DNA from: Zantedeschia hybrid cultivar | Lineage: Eukaryota > Streptophyta > Magnoliopsida > Alismatales > Araceae | NCBI GenBank assembly: GCA_030544215.1 | Contig: JARZZO010000009.1 | Location: 56,353,129 to 56,417,128 of the forward strand | Direction of reading: 5' to 3' | DNA: 64,000 bases | Shown: piece after piece, positions 33,241 to 45,306 of the stretch | Layout: the number at the start of each line of letters is the position of its first letter | How positions within the stretch are numbered: the first letter of the stretch is position 1 | Translations under genes and position numbers: made by a program | The notes under the pieces: generated by a model | Database searches by the model: none | Told to the model about the DNA's origin: nothing | The model's input: the letters and a program-made list of their open reading frames with translations, nothing else

Positions 33241-34392
33241 TTGATTTTTTTTTAATATATATTATGCAGACAAGTTAGCATACAATTATTCCTAAGACAA
33301 CTATGGTTAAACTAACGTAAATGATGTTCTTCTCACAAATTAACATAGGTTTAACTCAGGTCTACCATCACAATTATCAATCGGCCAGGTAAAAGGTGGG
33401 GTAGTGGGAGGCCCCCCTTACTTTCATAGGGACCTAACTAAAGAACCACCGACCCACTTAGGCGTTTGCCATTTGACCTCTAACCTTAGACACCGATCTC
33501 CAAAAGTGATAGTAGGCTCAAGCTAGGCCCAAATCTCATTGTGAGCCCTAGATTGAATTCCTACTCACTTTTAATAGGCTTGGGTTAGTGAAAGAGTGAA
33601 GGGGATAGTTGTTTCTAGGTCAAGGAAGGGTGATAAAATCTCTACCTTATTTTGTTAATGGACTTGCCCTTATGGTATTTTTTAAGCATGCAATGCACAA
33701 ACAAACCAAATCAACAATAAGTTCTCATGCCAAAATGAAATGAAAAATACATGCATACTACAAATGACAAAAATTAAGCAAAAGCATACTATTTCTAATG
33801 CATTACTAAATTATGCATATCCTAAAACATGAAAGTGTGATTTCTAATCTTATGATGATGACTTTTATTGGGTTCAAGTAATTTTTTTTTTAATGTCCCT
33901 ATCTAACCAAAAGAGCAATAGATAAATATATATATATACATATATATATATTTTAATCTTAAACATGGAAACTAGTTAAACAAGGAAGTTGAAATAAAAT
34001 AACATAAAAGTAGAGGAACATACCTCAAAAATTCTGAAAATTTCATAGGAATCCACTCACTTTTTTATGATTTTATGATTTTTTCTGAAAATTTTATGGT
34101 TTTCGAAAACAGGTTTCAATTTTTTTCAATTATTTTCCACTATTTTATGATTTCTTAGCTTTTGCACGCACCCTAAGGCATATCAAGAATCTGAAACTTT
34201 CTAGAGACCCTTTTTTCTCACTTTCTTATTTTTACAGATTTTATGCAGATTTTTCTTGAATTTTTCCTGCACACAATTAAAGACAATGTTAATCAAGATT
34301 GATTACATGCAAAAAAAAGAAAAATAAAAAGGTGAAGATAGATGTATACACAAGAACACCCAAATTTAATCAACATAAAAAATACAAAAATC
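33241..34392 (-). other. Ath-B 5' leader
   Basis: Non-coding. It holds the leader block conserved with Ath-A and Ath-C (about 33370-33510), an AT dinucleotide run (about 33930-33952) and A/T-rich DNA up to the primer site. Confidence 0.6.
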
Positions 34393-34410
34393 TCTCTGGC
34401 AATGGTGCCA
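34393..34410 (-). promoter_or_regulatory. Primer binding site of Ath-B, tRNA-Asp type
   Basis: On the minus strand TGGCACCATTGCCAGAGA lies 5 bp from the LTR remnant. It differs from the tRNA-Asp complement by a few transitions (G to A), consistent with age. Confidence 0.75.
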
Positions 34411-34415
34411 AAAAT

Positions 34416-34661
34416 TGATCGTTCACACACGTGTGTCGTTAAACACACACGCAACCATGAATTTAAATTAATATAAACTCATGTATTTTAAGCATATAGT
34501 ATGAAGCAAGTGATGAGTATGGGTTGAATCCACAAGAAGATCTCATATTTTAAAGTTGAAAGTATTGAGCTTTTAGAGGAAAAACAAAGAAGAAAGAAGA
34601 GGGAGCTTGATGATTTGATAGAAAACAATTAAAACTAGTCGGACTTACTAGTTTGGCATTA
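34416..34661 (-). repeat. Ath-B 5' LTR remnant
   Basis: The sequence is collinear with the 28778-29010 end of the other LTR up to about 34650, then breaks off. About 1 kb of the LTR is missing. Confidence 0.7.
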
Positions 34662-36545
34662 ATGATTTTGAATCGTTAATAATAACAAAGTGTTGTTAAT
34701 AATAATTAAATTTAATTATTAATTTAAATGTTAAAATTAATAATTAATTCTAATTGTCTAATTTAAGTGTTAAGTTAGTGATTATTAGTTAACTGGAATT
34801 AATTGTTAGTTTAAGTCTTAAATCGATAATTAATTCCAATTAACTAATATAATGGTTTAATTAGGAGTTATTAATCATTGGTTTAAGAGTTAAATTAATA
34901 ATTAATATTAATCTAATCATCTAAGAGTTAGATTAGTAGTTAATAATTAATTTGTATTAATTATTAGTTTAAGAGTTAAATTAGTGATTAACATTAATTA
35001 GTTAACTAGTCTAAGAGTTAGATTAATAATAAATAATTGATTAGAGTTGATTATTAATTTAAGTTTTAAATTAATAATTAATTTAATTTACTGATCTAAG
35101 AGTTAGATTGGTAATTAATTATTAATAGTCTAATTGTTAGATTATTAGTATTGTTTAATCTAAATGTTAGATTGTTTTAACTATTAGAAATGTTCTAATT
35201 GGCATGGAATAATCTGGAATTATTAATTTGGAGTGTGTGCACATGTGATGTGTGATTATATGCTTTTAAATTTGATTTAATTGCATGTTAAGTTAATAAA
35301 ATGAGTTTTCAAAATTCAACTACTAATTTTGATTGGATCCTAGCTTTTTGAAAGCCAAAATTATTTATTTTGAAAAACTCTTTTGTTTTAGCCATGTGAT
35401 GTGTTTATCATATGTGAATTGTTTAAAACATACCGTGAATGGATATTCATCTTTAAATTATTCATGTGATGAATGGATTGTATGGATTGTAGATGTTTGA
35501 ATTATGTATATTTAGTAATAATTAATAAATAGAGATCTATGTATCTCTCCCTCTCATATTCCAATGTATTTCTACCTCCCTCTCTCTTGTACTCGCCGTA
35601 AGACTTTCTTCAACTTACATGTAATTATAAAATTATTGTAATTTGATTGAGGCAACCGAAGAAGGAGCGAGGACGATCCACTACTGCTACCAATAAGGCA
35701 AAAAGATGGAGATCCTTTGCCTTTTGAGTTTGTGGTTATCTAATGTAAATGTTATATTAGATTTTGTGTGTATTTGATTATTGGCTCCAGTCAAACTACT
35801 TTGTTATCTATGACCACAGTAAACATGTATGAGATGCAATGTTTTTTATTTTTGATTATGAATCAAAGCAGGTATAGTATTTAGTAAATATATACAATAT
35901 ATTTATATACTATTACCTAGGAGAGACCAAGATAAAAGTTATCTAAATACCCTCGTCTGAATTCTAAGCCGTAACGTGAGTAGTTAAGAACTTACCGTGT
36001 GGTCTACCATCGTTATAGTCATAGAATTCAAATACTTTAGGCAGGTTTGTTGTGCTACACAAGGCCTGTTTAATTGTGAGGAGAGACTGTGGCTATGGCA
36101 TTAGATGCCTATTTGATCGGGGTAGAAGAACCATGTAGCTTTGTTGTGCTATCCACAAGGGCTGCATGCAAATCTATGCTCGTCTCGTAACGATGGTTAG
36201 CTTAGACTAGAATTAGTGGCTTGTTATGCTATCCACAAGGCCATTAAATCTCTGGGGACCGAAGCTATGATCGGATATTGCAAGGAGTTGCAAGTCCCAT
36301 GAGATGGGTGCTCTTTGATTGTTTTACAGCTTTCTTGTGGTATCCACAAGATTGTACTGCAAGTCATTGAGATTCTAATCCTCACTAGGAGACTGTCGGC
36401 ATCTCCCGTTCTGTGTAGCTGAGGGTTATACAGTCTGTCGAAAATTAGTGGGAGTTAAAACTTGAACGAAAAGACTATGTCTTGTTTAAATTTTAATAAA
36501 TTGAACATATGCTAAATAGATTTCATTCATCTATTCTAGGAAATT
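34662..36545 (+). other. AT-rich block and leader upstream of Copia gag
   Basis: The first ~650 bp is a degenerate repeat of TAAGAGTTA, TTAATAATTAA-like text. A CT-rich stretch and a unique-looking leader follow. It shows no match to the Copia LTRs at 27941, 39187 or 42358 and no clear primer site. It probably contains an LTR or leader of another Copia type, or a rearranged 5' end of Cop-2. The last 500 bp holds four small dyads (36043-36351). Confidence 0.45.
36043..36351 (+). repeat. Four dyad repeats in Copia leader
   Basis: The motif TTGTTGTGCTATCCACAAGG recurs at 36043-36068, 36138-36162, 36217-36240 and 36329-36351. The last copy reads CTTGTGGTATCCACAAG, a clean 7-bp stem with a 3-base loop. 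Copies are 80-112 bp apart, upstream of the gag start. Confidence 0.7.
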
Positions 36546-37184
36546 ATGTCGTCGAATAACCCACTCCGTGATATTCTTGATGCCAAACTTTTGACTAACC
36601 TGAACTACTCAGTTTGGCTCAAAAACCTGAAGAGTGTCTTCAGATATGAGTACATTGCCTACGTCCTTAGAGCTGATCCTCCTGCTGAACCGGCATTGGA
36701 TGCCCCTGAGGTAGAGATAATCGCATACGATAAAAGGTCGAAGGATAAAGACAAAGGAGTAGTAAAGGGTGACTATTTCTACTTTAAACAGTAAGGTCAT
36801 TGGAAGAGGAATTGCAAGGAGTTCCTCAGCAACAAAGCTCATAGAAAGGTGAAACTATCAGAAGCTTCAGATATTTATATCATAGATATCAACTTGTCAG
36901 TTAGAGATTCTACATCTTGGGTATTAGATATCGGATGTGCTTCTTACATCTGCCATGATGTGCGAATGCTGACAAGTAAGCGCAAGCTGAGAAAAGGCGA
37001 GATGGAACTGAGGCTAGGAAATGGCGCAAAAGTTGCGGCAGTTGTTGTTGGGACAGTAAACCTCAAACTTCCATCGGGAGACGTCTTATCATTAGAAGAT
37101 TATTATTATGCTCTAGAGTTAGCAACATACCTACTGAATAGAATACCAAGCAAGTTTGTGGCCTCTACTCCATATGAGATATGA
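36546..37184 (+). pseudogene. gag: Copia (Cop-2) gag and protease remnant
   Basis: Gag starts MSSNNPLRDILDAKLLTNLN with a Copia N-terminal domain, then is shortened and jumps to the end of a zinc knuckle (GHWKRNCKE). The protease core is recognisable (WVLDIGCASYICHD, where Ser of the active site is Ile). At about 37115 the sequence jumps from protease to the last part of integrase (ATYLLNRIPSKFVASTPYEI), so the integrase core is deleted. An in-frame stop lies near 36792. Confidence 0.85.
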
Positions 37185-39172
37185 AAAGGCAATAAACCAT
37201 AATTTAAATATGTTTAAGTCTGGGATTGTCCTGCTCATGTAAAGAAGCATGATCTAGACAAGTTGGAATCACGAACTGATAAATGTAGGTTTGTGGGATA
37301 TCCAAAGGAAACATTTGGATACTATTTTTACCATCCTGTTGAACAAAAGGTATTTGTCGCCAGGAAGGCTGTATTCTTGGAAGATGAATACCTTCTTCAG
37401 GAGGACAGGGGAGTAAAATAGTACTGGAAGAGGTTCCATATCCCCAAACAGCTGCAATATCATCGGATGAGATATCAGTTCCTGAATATGTTCAGGTACA
37501 TACAAATGAGTCTCATAGATCTAGTAGAGCACCTAGACTACCCGAACGATATGTGGGACATATCGCTGAAGAAGAGTATAAGGTGGAATATAATGAGGAT
37601 GATGATCCTAAAACCAGTAAGGAGGCCACAGAAGGCCCAGAAGCCAGGAAATGGCGAGAAGCTATAAACTCAGAAATCCAATTCATGTACACCAACCAAG
37701 TTTGGAACTTAGAGGACTTGCCCGAGGGTATTGTACCCATCGGGTGCAAGTGGATCTTTAAGAGAAAGATCAGTGCTGATGGATGGATCGACACTTATAA
37801 GGAAAGATTGGTGGCAAAAGGATATCTTCATAGGAAAGGAATTGACTATGACGAGACTTTCTCAATAGTTGCCATGATAAAGTCGATCAGAGTTTTACTC
37901 GAAAAGCTGCACACTACGATTACGAGATCTGGTAGATGGATGTGAAGACTGCCTTCCTCAATGGTAACCTTGAGAAAGAGGTGTATATGATACAACCAGA
38001 AGGTTTAACTTCCAAGGAATCTCTAGATAAACTGTGTAAGCTTCAAAGGTCCATTTATGGACTGAAGCAAGCTTCTCGGAGCAGGAACATAAAATTTGAC
38101 GAGGCTGTCAAGTCTTATGACTTTATTAAGAATGAAGATAAGCCTTGTGTGTACAAGAAGACTAGTGGGAGTGCAGTCACTTTTCTAGTTCTTTATGTAG
38201 ACGACATACTACTCATTGAGAATGATGTAGTTGTGATGTCATCAGTAAAGATCTGGTTGTCAAAAAACTTCTCCATGAAGGATTTGGGAGAAGCATCCTA
38301 TATATTGAGAATACGGATATATAGAGATAGATCAAAGAGGATGCTTGAAATGACCCAATCCTTGTACATAGATACCATAGTCAAAAGGTTTGGCATGGAA
38401 AATTCCAAGAGAGGTCTCATACCGATGAGACATGGAATTAATCTCTCAAAGGAGCAGTCTCCTAAGACTCCTTATGAGTGGGCATTCATAGATAGAGTAC
38501 CCTATGCCTCTGCCATAGGATCTATCATGTATGACATGCTATGTACACGGCCTAATGTTACATATGCTCTAAGTGTTATGAGCAGATTTCAGGCTGATCC
38601 AGGCGAAGAGCACTGGAAGGCAGTGAAATGTATTCTTAAGTACTTGAGAAGAACTAAGGATATGTTTCTTGTCTATAGAGGAGATGACTTGAAACTTGGA
38701 GACTACACTAGTTCGAGTTTCCAGTCAGATCCAGATGATAGCAAGTCTACATCTGGATTTGTGTTTACTTTGCATAGTGTGCTGGAAGAGTTCCAAGCAA
38801 GCAACCACTGTAGATTCGACAACTGAAACTTAGTACATTGCTGCAGCTGAAGCCGCTAAGGAAGCAGTGTGATTGAAGAAATTCATCACCGACCTCAGCG
38901 TAGTTCCCAGCATCTCTGAACTTGTTCCGCTATTGTGCGACAACAATGGAGCTATTGCACAAGCGAAAGAGCCGCGGTCTCATCAGAAATCTAAGCATAT
39001 TTTAAGGTGTTTTCATCTGATCAGAGAGATCATATCCAGAGGAGATGTAGTGGTGGAAAGAGTTCCATTTGTCAATAATGTAGCAGATCCACTGACAAAG
39101 CCGTTGGCTCAAAATGTGTTTGAGCGTCACCTAGAGTCTATAGGTTTAGTGCATAAAGGTGATTGGCTTTAG
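37185..39172 (+). pseudogene. pol: Copia (Cop-2) reverse transcriptase and RNase H
   Basis: The integrase tail (KCRFVGYPKETFGYYFYHP) precedes RT: WNLEDLPEGIVPIGCKWIFK, MDVKTAFLNGNLEKEVYM, RSIYGLKQAS and the catalytic LVLYVDDILL (about 38200). RNase H follows, degenerate around 38820, with its C-terminal part intact (LLCDNNGAIAQAKEPRSHQK, then VNNVADPLTKPL) ending at 39172. The YVDD box and domain order (integrase before RT) are diagnostic of Ty1/copia. Several stops and frame changes make it non-functional. Confidence 0.9.
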
Positions 39173-39175
39173 TCC

Positions 39176-39186
39176 AAGTGGGAGAT
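39176..39186 (+). promoter_or_regulatory. Polypurine tract of Cop-2
   Basis: AAGTGGGAGAT directly precedes the LTR start TGTTAGTC at 39187. An equivalent tract precedes the LTR at 42358. Confidence 0.8.
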
Positions 39187-40362
39187 TGTTAGTCTTAGAT
39201 CGCCTACAAGCCAATATGACTTTGTAATCTCGTTCATTTTTTAATATATATTGGCATTATTTCATTATGTGTAAATTCGTATTATTATCATCTCATAATG
39301 AAGTCTATGAATATATGCGATAGTGATCATATTATGATGAGATCATACTAGTGAGACTGATCACTTAAACACACATATTCTTAATAATTCCTAGTCGGAG
39401 GATATCCAAGAAGGACATCGGATATCTGGATAGACTAGTACATATTACTCCCACTTATAAGATGAGGGTGACTGATCTCATAGTCACGTGTGTAGAGACA
39501 CTAAGGTGAATCTGTAGGTGCTCATTAGAGAATGAGTTCACTGAACTGATCTGACTGAATCGCTGGATGATATTGTACCATACTGTCAACCAGGTTGATA
39601 CTATTGTCGCAGTTGCGGGGATGGTCCTCGAACCTGAGACACCAAGGACACCTTGTCGGTGGATTTCTGTGCTTTGACTTTGGTTTATGAATCTGTAACC
39701 ACGGGATTCTAAATAGCCAAGGATCGGGTACAGCGGAATACCGTCGAAGGAAATTGAATGTCAATAAGGAATCATTTGCTCTCGGTACTTAGAGAGAGAA
39801 TACTCTAGGAAGGATGCTCGGAAGTCCCTGGCCAGGGCGGACGATAATGTCGGGAAAAGAGTTTTCCGATATTATTCAGCAGCATCCGATCCAAGTTTGA
39901 TGGTTCACCATACCCTGAGTTGACTCGAGAGCATTGTACGAATGAAGGATTATATCCACACGATAACTGTCGGTGGAAAGGTTCCAAGAGTGGGTTACTT
40001 AACCCTGATACCTTCCGGGTTCACGCGGTGTGGCTTGGCACCCAAGGTGATCGGAGGCCTGATCAAATTTGATGTGCGACATTAATTTGATTGATTAATT
40101 AATTAATATGAGTTATTAATTGATTAATCAGGCCAGTGAGGAGTCACTGGGCTTATTGGGCCATTAACCGGACTGGTTATTGGGCCTAGAGGGTCACACG
40201 CAAATGATTCTCAAGGCGATCGGTTGCGGATTTAAATCCACACACGGTAATAACCGATTATTCGATAATTTGGTTTTAGTATTTTCGAAACGGGAAACAT
40301 ATTGCCGTTTTAATTTTATATTCCGCTGTGTGAGCAATCCGGAGAAACATGAGAACCCAACA
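39187..40362 (+). repeat. Cop-2 3' LTR
   Basis: This 1,176-bp LTR starts TGTTAGTC and ends CCCAACA. CAGAG follows (40363-40367), where the outer copy's pol resumes, so CAGAG is the expected right TSD. No matching 5' LTR is present upstream in the window. It differs from the outer LTRs in many places and is shorter at its 3' end. Confidence 0.8.
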
Positions 40363-42345
40363 CAGAGTACCCAACAAGTCTATAACCTCTACTCCATATG
40401 AGATATGGAAATGCAGAAAACCAACATTTAAACATGTTAAAGTTTGAGATTGTCCTTCTCATGTAAAAAAGTATGATTTAGACAAGTAGATGCGGATTTG
40501 TGGCATATCCAAATGAGACGTTTGGATACTATTTTTACTATCCTGTGAATAGAAGGTGTTTGTGTCTAGGAATGTTGTCTTCCAAGAAGAGGAATACCTT
40601 CCCTAGGAGGACAGTGGGAGTAAAATAGTACTGGAAGAGGTTCTAGATCCCAAGCAGTTGCAATATGATTAGATGAGATATCAATTCCCAAATCTATTTA
40701 GGTATACACATCTGAGCCTCATAGATTTGGTAGAATACCTAAACTATCCGAACGATATGTGGGATATATCGCTAAAGGTAAGTTTAAGGTGGAATATAAT
40801 GAGGATGATGATCCTAAATCCTACATGAGGCCATAGAAGGCCCATAAGCTGGGAAATGGCGAGAACCCATGAACTTTAAAATTTAGTCCATGTCACCAAC
40901 CAAGTTTGGAACTTGGAGGACTTGTCCGAAGGTATTGTACTCATTGGATGCATATGGATCTTTAGGAGAAATATCGGAGTAGATGGACGGATCGACACTT
41001 ATAAGACAATATTAGTGGCAAAGGAATATCGTCAAAGACAAGGAATTGACTATGACGAGACTTTCTCACCAGTTGCCATGATAAACTCGATCAGAGTTCT
41101 CTCGCCATAGCTGTACACTACGATTATGAGATCAGGCGGATGGATGTCAAGACTGCCTTCCTCAATGATATCCTTAAGGAAGAAGTGTATATGATACAAC
41201 TAGAAGCTTTCACATCTAAGGAGTTTCCAAATAAAGTGTTCAAGGTTCAGAGGTCCATTTATGGACTAAAGAAGGTTTCTCATAGTTGGAACATAAGATT
41301 TGATGAGGCTGTCAAGTCTTATGACATCATTAAGAATGAAGATGAGCCTTATGTGTACAAGAAGACTAGTGGGAGTGCAGTCACCTTCTTAGTTCTTTAC
41401 GTAGATGACATTTTACTCACTAGGAATGATGTAGCCATAATGTCATCGGTAAAGATTTGACTGTCAAAAGACTTCTCTATGAAGGATTTGGGAGAAGCAT
41501 CCTACGTAATGGGAATATGGATCTATAGAGATAGATCAAAGAGGATGCTCAGAATGACCAAATCCATGTGCATAATACCATCATCAAAAGGTTTGGCATG
41601 AAAAATTCCAAGAGAGGTCTCATACTGATGAGACATAGAATTTATCTCTCAAAGGAGCAGTCTCTTAAGACTCCCAAAGAGAGGGCATTCATGGATAGAG
41701 TACCTTATGCCTCTGTCATAGGATCTATCATGTATGCCATGCTATGTACAAGGCCTGATGTTGCATAGGTTCTAAGTGTTACGAGCAGATTTCAGGTTGA
41801 TCCAGGCGAAGAGCTCTAGAAGACAGTGAAATGTGTCCTTAAGTACTTGAGAAGAGCTAAAGATATGTTTCTTGTCTATGGAGGAGGGGACTTGAAACTG
41901 CGAGGCTTTACTAACTCGAGTTTCCAGTCAGATCTAGATGATAGCAAGTCTACATCTGATTTTGTGTTTACTCTGAATGGAGGCGCAATGTGTTGGAAGT
42001 GTTCCAAGAAGGAAATGACTGTAGATTCGACGACGGAAGCTGAGTACATCGCTGCAGCTGAAGCCACCAAAGAAGCAGTGTGGTTGAAGAAGTTCATCAC
42101 CGACCTCGACGTAGTTCCCAGCATCTCTGATTTTGTTCTGTTGTTATGCGACAACAATGGGCAATTACTTAAATGAGGGGCTTTCATATTATCAGAGAGA
42201 TAATTTTCAAAGGAGATATAGTGGTGGAAAGAGTTCTATCTATCGACAATGTAGTAGATCCACTAACAAAGCCACTGTCTCAAATTGTGTTTAAGCGTCA
42301 CCTATAAGCTATAGGTATATTACATAAAGGTGATTCTCTTTAATC
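40363..42345 (+). pseudogene. pol: Cop-1 pol, 3' part (integrase end, RT, RNase H)
   Basis: It begins within the integrase end (NRVPNKS, TSTPYEIW) and continues to RT with MDVKTAFLNDILKEEVYM, RSIYGLKKVSHSW and LVLYVDDILLTRND (about 41400). RNase H has DSTTEAEYIAAAEATKEAVW and LLCDNN (about 42030-42160). Stops and indels are frequent. It is collinear with 37140-39172 and is the outer copy interrupted by Cop-2. Confidence 0.85.
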
Positions 42346-42346
42346 C

Positions 42347-42357
42347 AAGTGGGAGAT
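42347..42357 (+). promoter_or_regulatory. Polypurine tract of Cop-1
   Basis: AAGTGGGAGAT directly precedes the LTR start TGTTAGTC at 42358. Confidence 0.8.
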
Positions 42358-43893
42358 TGTTAGTCCTAGGTGGCCTACAAGATAATCTGACTTTGTATAA
42401 TCTCGTTCATTTATGAATAAAATGACATTATTCCATTATGTGTAATTCGTTTTATTATTGTTTCATAATGAAGTCTGTAAATATGTGCAATAGTGATCAG
42501 ATTATGATGAGATCATATTAATGAGACTGATCGCTTATACACACATATTCTTAATTGTTTCTAGTCAGAGAATATATAAGAAGGACATCAAATATCTGGT
42601 TAGACTAGTATAGATTACTCTTGCTCATATGATGAGGGTGACTGATCTCATAGTCACTTGTGTGGAGACACTAAGGCAAATCTGTGGGTGCTCATTAGAG
42701 AATGAGTTCACTGAACTAATCCGACTGAATCACTAGATAGTAATATACCTACTGTCAACCTGCTTGATTCTATAATCGCAGTTGCGTGGATGGTCATTAG
42801 ACCTAAGACACTAAAGACACCTTGTCGGTAGACTTCTGTACTTTGACTTTGGTTTACGGATCTCTATTCACGACATTCAAAATAGCCAAGGATCGGGTAT
42901 AGCAGGATACCTTCGAAGGGAATTGACTACTCCATAAGGAATTAATCGCTCTCGGTATTGAGAGAGAATGTTGTTGGTAGGATGCACAAGAGTCCCTAGC
43001 TAGGGTGGACAATAATATCGGGAAAGGAATTTTTCGATATTATACGGCAACATCCAATCCAAGTGAATTGAACGGTTAGGGTTTGACGGTTCACTATACT
43101 CTGAATTGACTCGAAAGCATTGTGCGAATGGAAGATTAAATCTACGTGGTAACTGTTAATGGAAAGGTTGCAAAAGTGGGTTGCTTAACCTCAATACCTT
43201 CTGGATTTACGTAGTGTTACTTGGCACCGAACGTAATCGGAGACCCGACCGAATTGCATGTGCGACATTAATTCGGTTGATAAATTAATTAATATGAGTT
43301 ATTAATTGATTAATTAATTCAGTGAGGAGTCATGAGACTTATTGAGCCATTAATTTGACTGGTAGTTGGGCTTCTAGGGTCACACGCAAAGGATTCTCAA
43401 GACGATAGATTAAAAGTGGGTTTTATACTTTTCTGGGGTTTTTATGAAAATCGCTCAGTAGCCAGTGGGCTGAGCCAGCCAGGCATCTGCTCAACCCTGG
43501 CTGCCCCCTCCTCTCTCCCTCTCTCTCTCTCTCTGGCACCTCAGGTCGTACCCTTCGCTGGAGCCTGCTTAGCTGTCTTCTCCGACCCCGTGAGATGGGA
43601 TATCGACCGCGTATTGCGGTGAATGGTGACTTCTTCGAGTGTTGTGAGGAACGAGGATCATGAGGAAAGCCATCGTGAGGAGAATCGTGTAGACTTTGCT
43701 AGATGCCAGGCATCTATATGGCTGGCAGTGTCACACTAATGGAACTGTTCGAACACGAATTTGAATCCGTGTAAGGTGATGTCTGATCACCTGTTTTTCA
43801 GTTTTTGTTTATTGAAACAGATAGGGATCGCTGGATTTTAATTTTATTTTATTTTGCTACATCTGCAATCTTGCGAAACACGAGAACCTTATA
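42358..43893 (+). repeat. Cop-1 3' LTR
   Basis: 1,536 bp, ending ACCTTATA (from TACA) before the ggatc TSD. It has about 350 bp near its 3' end (about 43420-43770, with a CT run at 43510-43535) that the Cop-2 LTR lacks. Confidence 0.85.
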
Positions 43894-44946
43894 GGATCTC
43901 CTTCTAGTTATTGGTGTATCCTTCCTTTTACCACCACTGGGGAGAGAGAAAGGAGAGGGACGGCCAGAAGGAGGGAGTGAGAAGGCAGAATGGTCAGAGA
44001 AGAAACTCACGTGCTAGTTAGGATTTTTCGATGTCCTCTATTATATATATATTCTCCCGACTTTTCACAAAATTTCAGAAAATATATATAAACCTCTATA
44101 AACTCAATCTCACATAAATCTTTATGTGTGTGACCCTCTACTCCCGACATCAACCTAGTTGTAGGCCCACTAACCATAAAACATCTTTTGAGATTAAATT
44201 AATTCATTTGTTATCTCATGATCAAATGAATTAAGCATTTCGATCATGAACGACAATAAGCAACACCTCGTGAACCCAGAAGATGTTAGAGGTCATCATC
44301 CCACTATCGGAACCTGTATATCCACAGATTATCGTACAGAACCTGATGATGGAATATGGTTAACCGTCAAACTACTTAATCACTTAAGTGAATAGATCGC
44401 TCAATGATATATCAGAAAACTTTTCTTCCGATAATCTCATTAATCTTGAGCAAGAACTTAAATGAGCATAGACTATTGTGGGCGATTCCATTTTGACCAC
44501 ACAATCACTTTTGTACGAATTCCACAGCTAACAATCATTTGAATATTCGGATACAGATATTCTGATCCTTAATCAAGAGACAGATAACATCGATCCTCAT
44601 ATAAGGTGTCCTTGACATCTCAGGTCAAAGGACCTACCATACTACTACGACATAGAATATCCTGGTTGACGTTTATGACCATCTAGGTATTCTAGAATGG
44701 ATTAGTTCAGTAAACGCATTCAACCGATGAGCACCTACATGTTTGTCTCAGGTTCTCCACACTAACAGTTATGAGACCAACCATTCTCATCATATGAGCA
44801 GACACAACATGTATCAGTTTGTCTGAATACTCAATGTCCAGTTCGAGCATTCTATGACTGAGAATAGCTTAGGACTTATGTTTATAGAGGTTTAATCTCA
44901 TTATCACAACTCCTTATGATTTAACTCTCATTGCATAAGTCCTAGG

Positions 44947-45306
<360 letters not shown>

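Larger units (their letters stand above)
28778..34661 (-). mobile_element. Ath-B: small Athila-like element lacking RT and integrase
   Basis: On the minus strand the element runs from a 5' LTR remnant (34661-34416), primer site (34410-34393), leader, gag and protease to a polypurine tract and 3' LTR (30092-28778). After protease (about 31400) it jumps directly to the conserved post-pol block, so RT, RNase H and integrase are missing. It could only move with enzymes from another element. ATGAT occurs on both sides (28773-28777 and 34662-34666) and may be the TSD, but the right LTR is internally deleted, so this is tentative. Confidence 0.8.
27941..43893 (+). mobile_element. Copia composite (Cop-1 with inner Cop-2), plus strand
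   Basis: The outer ends are a 5' LTR fragment (27941-28777) and a full 3' LTR (42358-43893), flanked by a 5-bp TSD ggatc (27936-27940 and 43894-43898). These two LTRs resemble each other (AGGTGGCCTAC, CGTTTCATAATG-type text) more than either resembles the third LTR at 39187-40362. Inside lie Ath-B, an AT-rich block, one pol copy ending at 39172, its LTR, and then a second pol fragment starting mid-gene at 40363. The LTR ends are decayed (TATTAG for TGTTAG; TATA for TACA). Confidence 0.75.
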
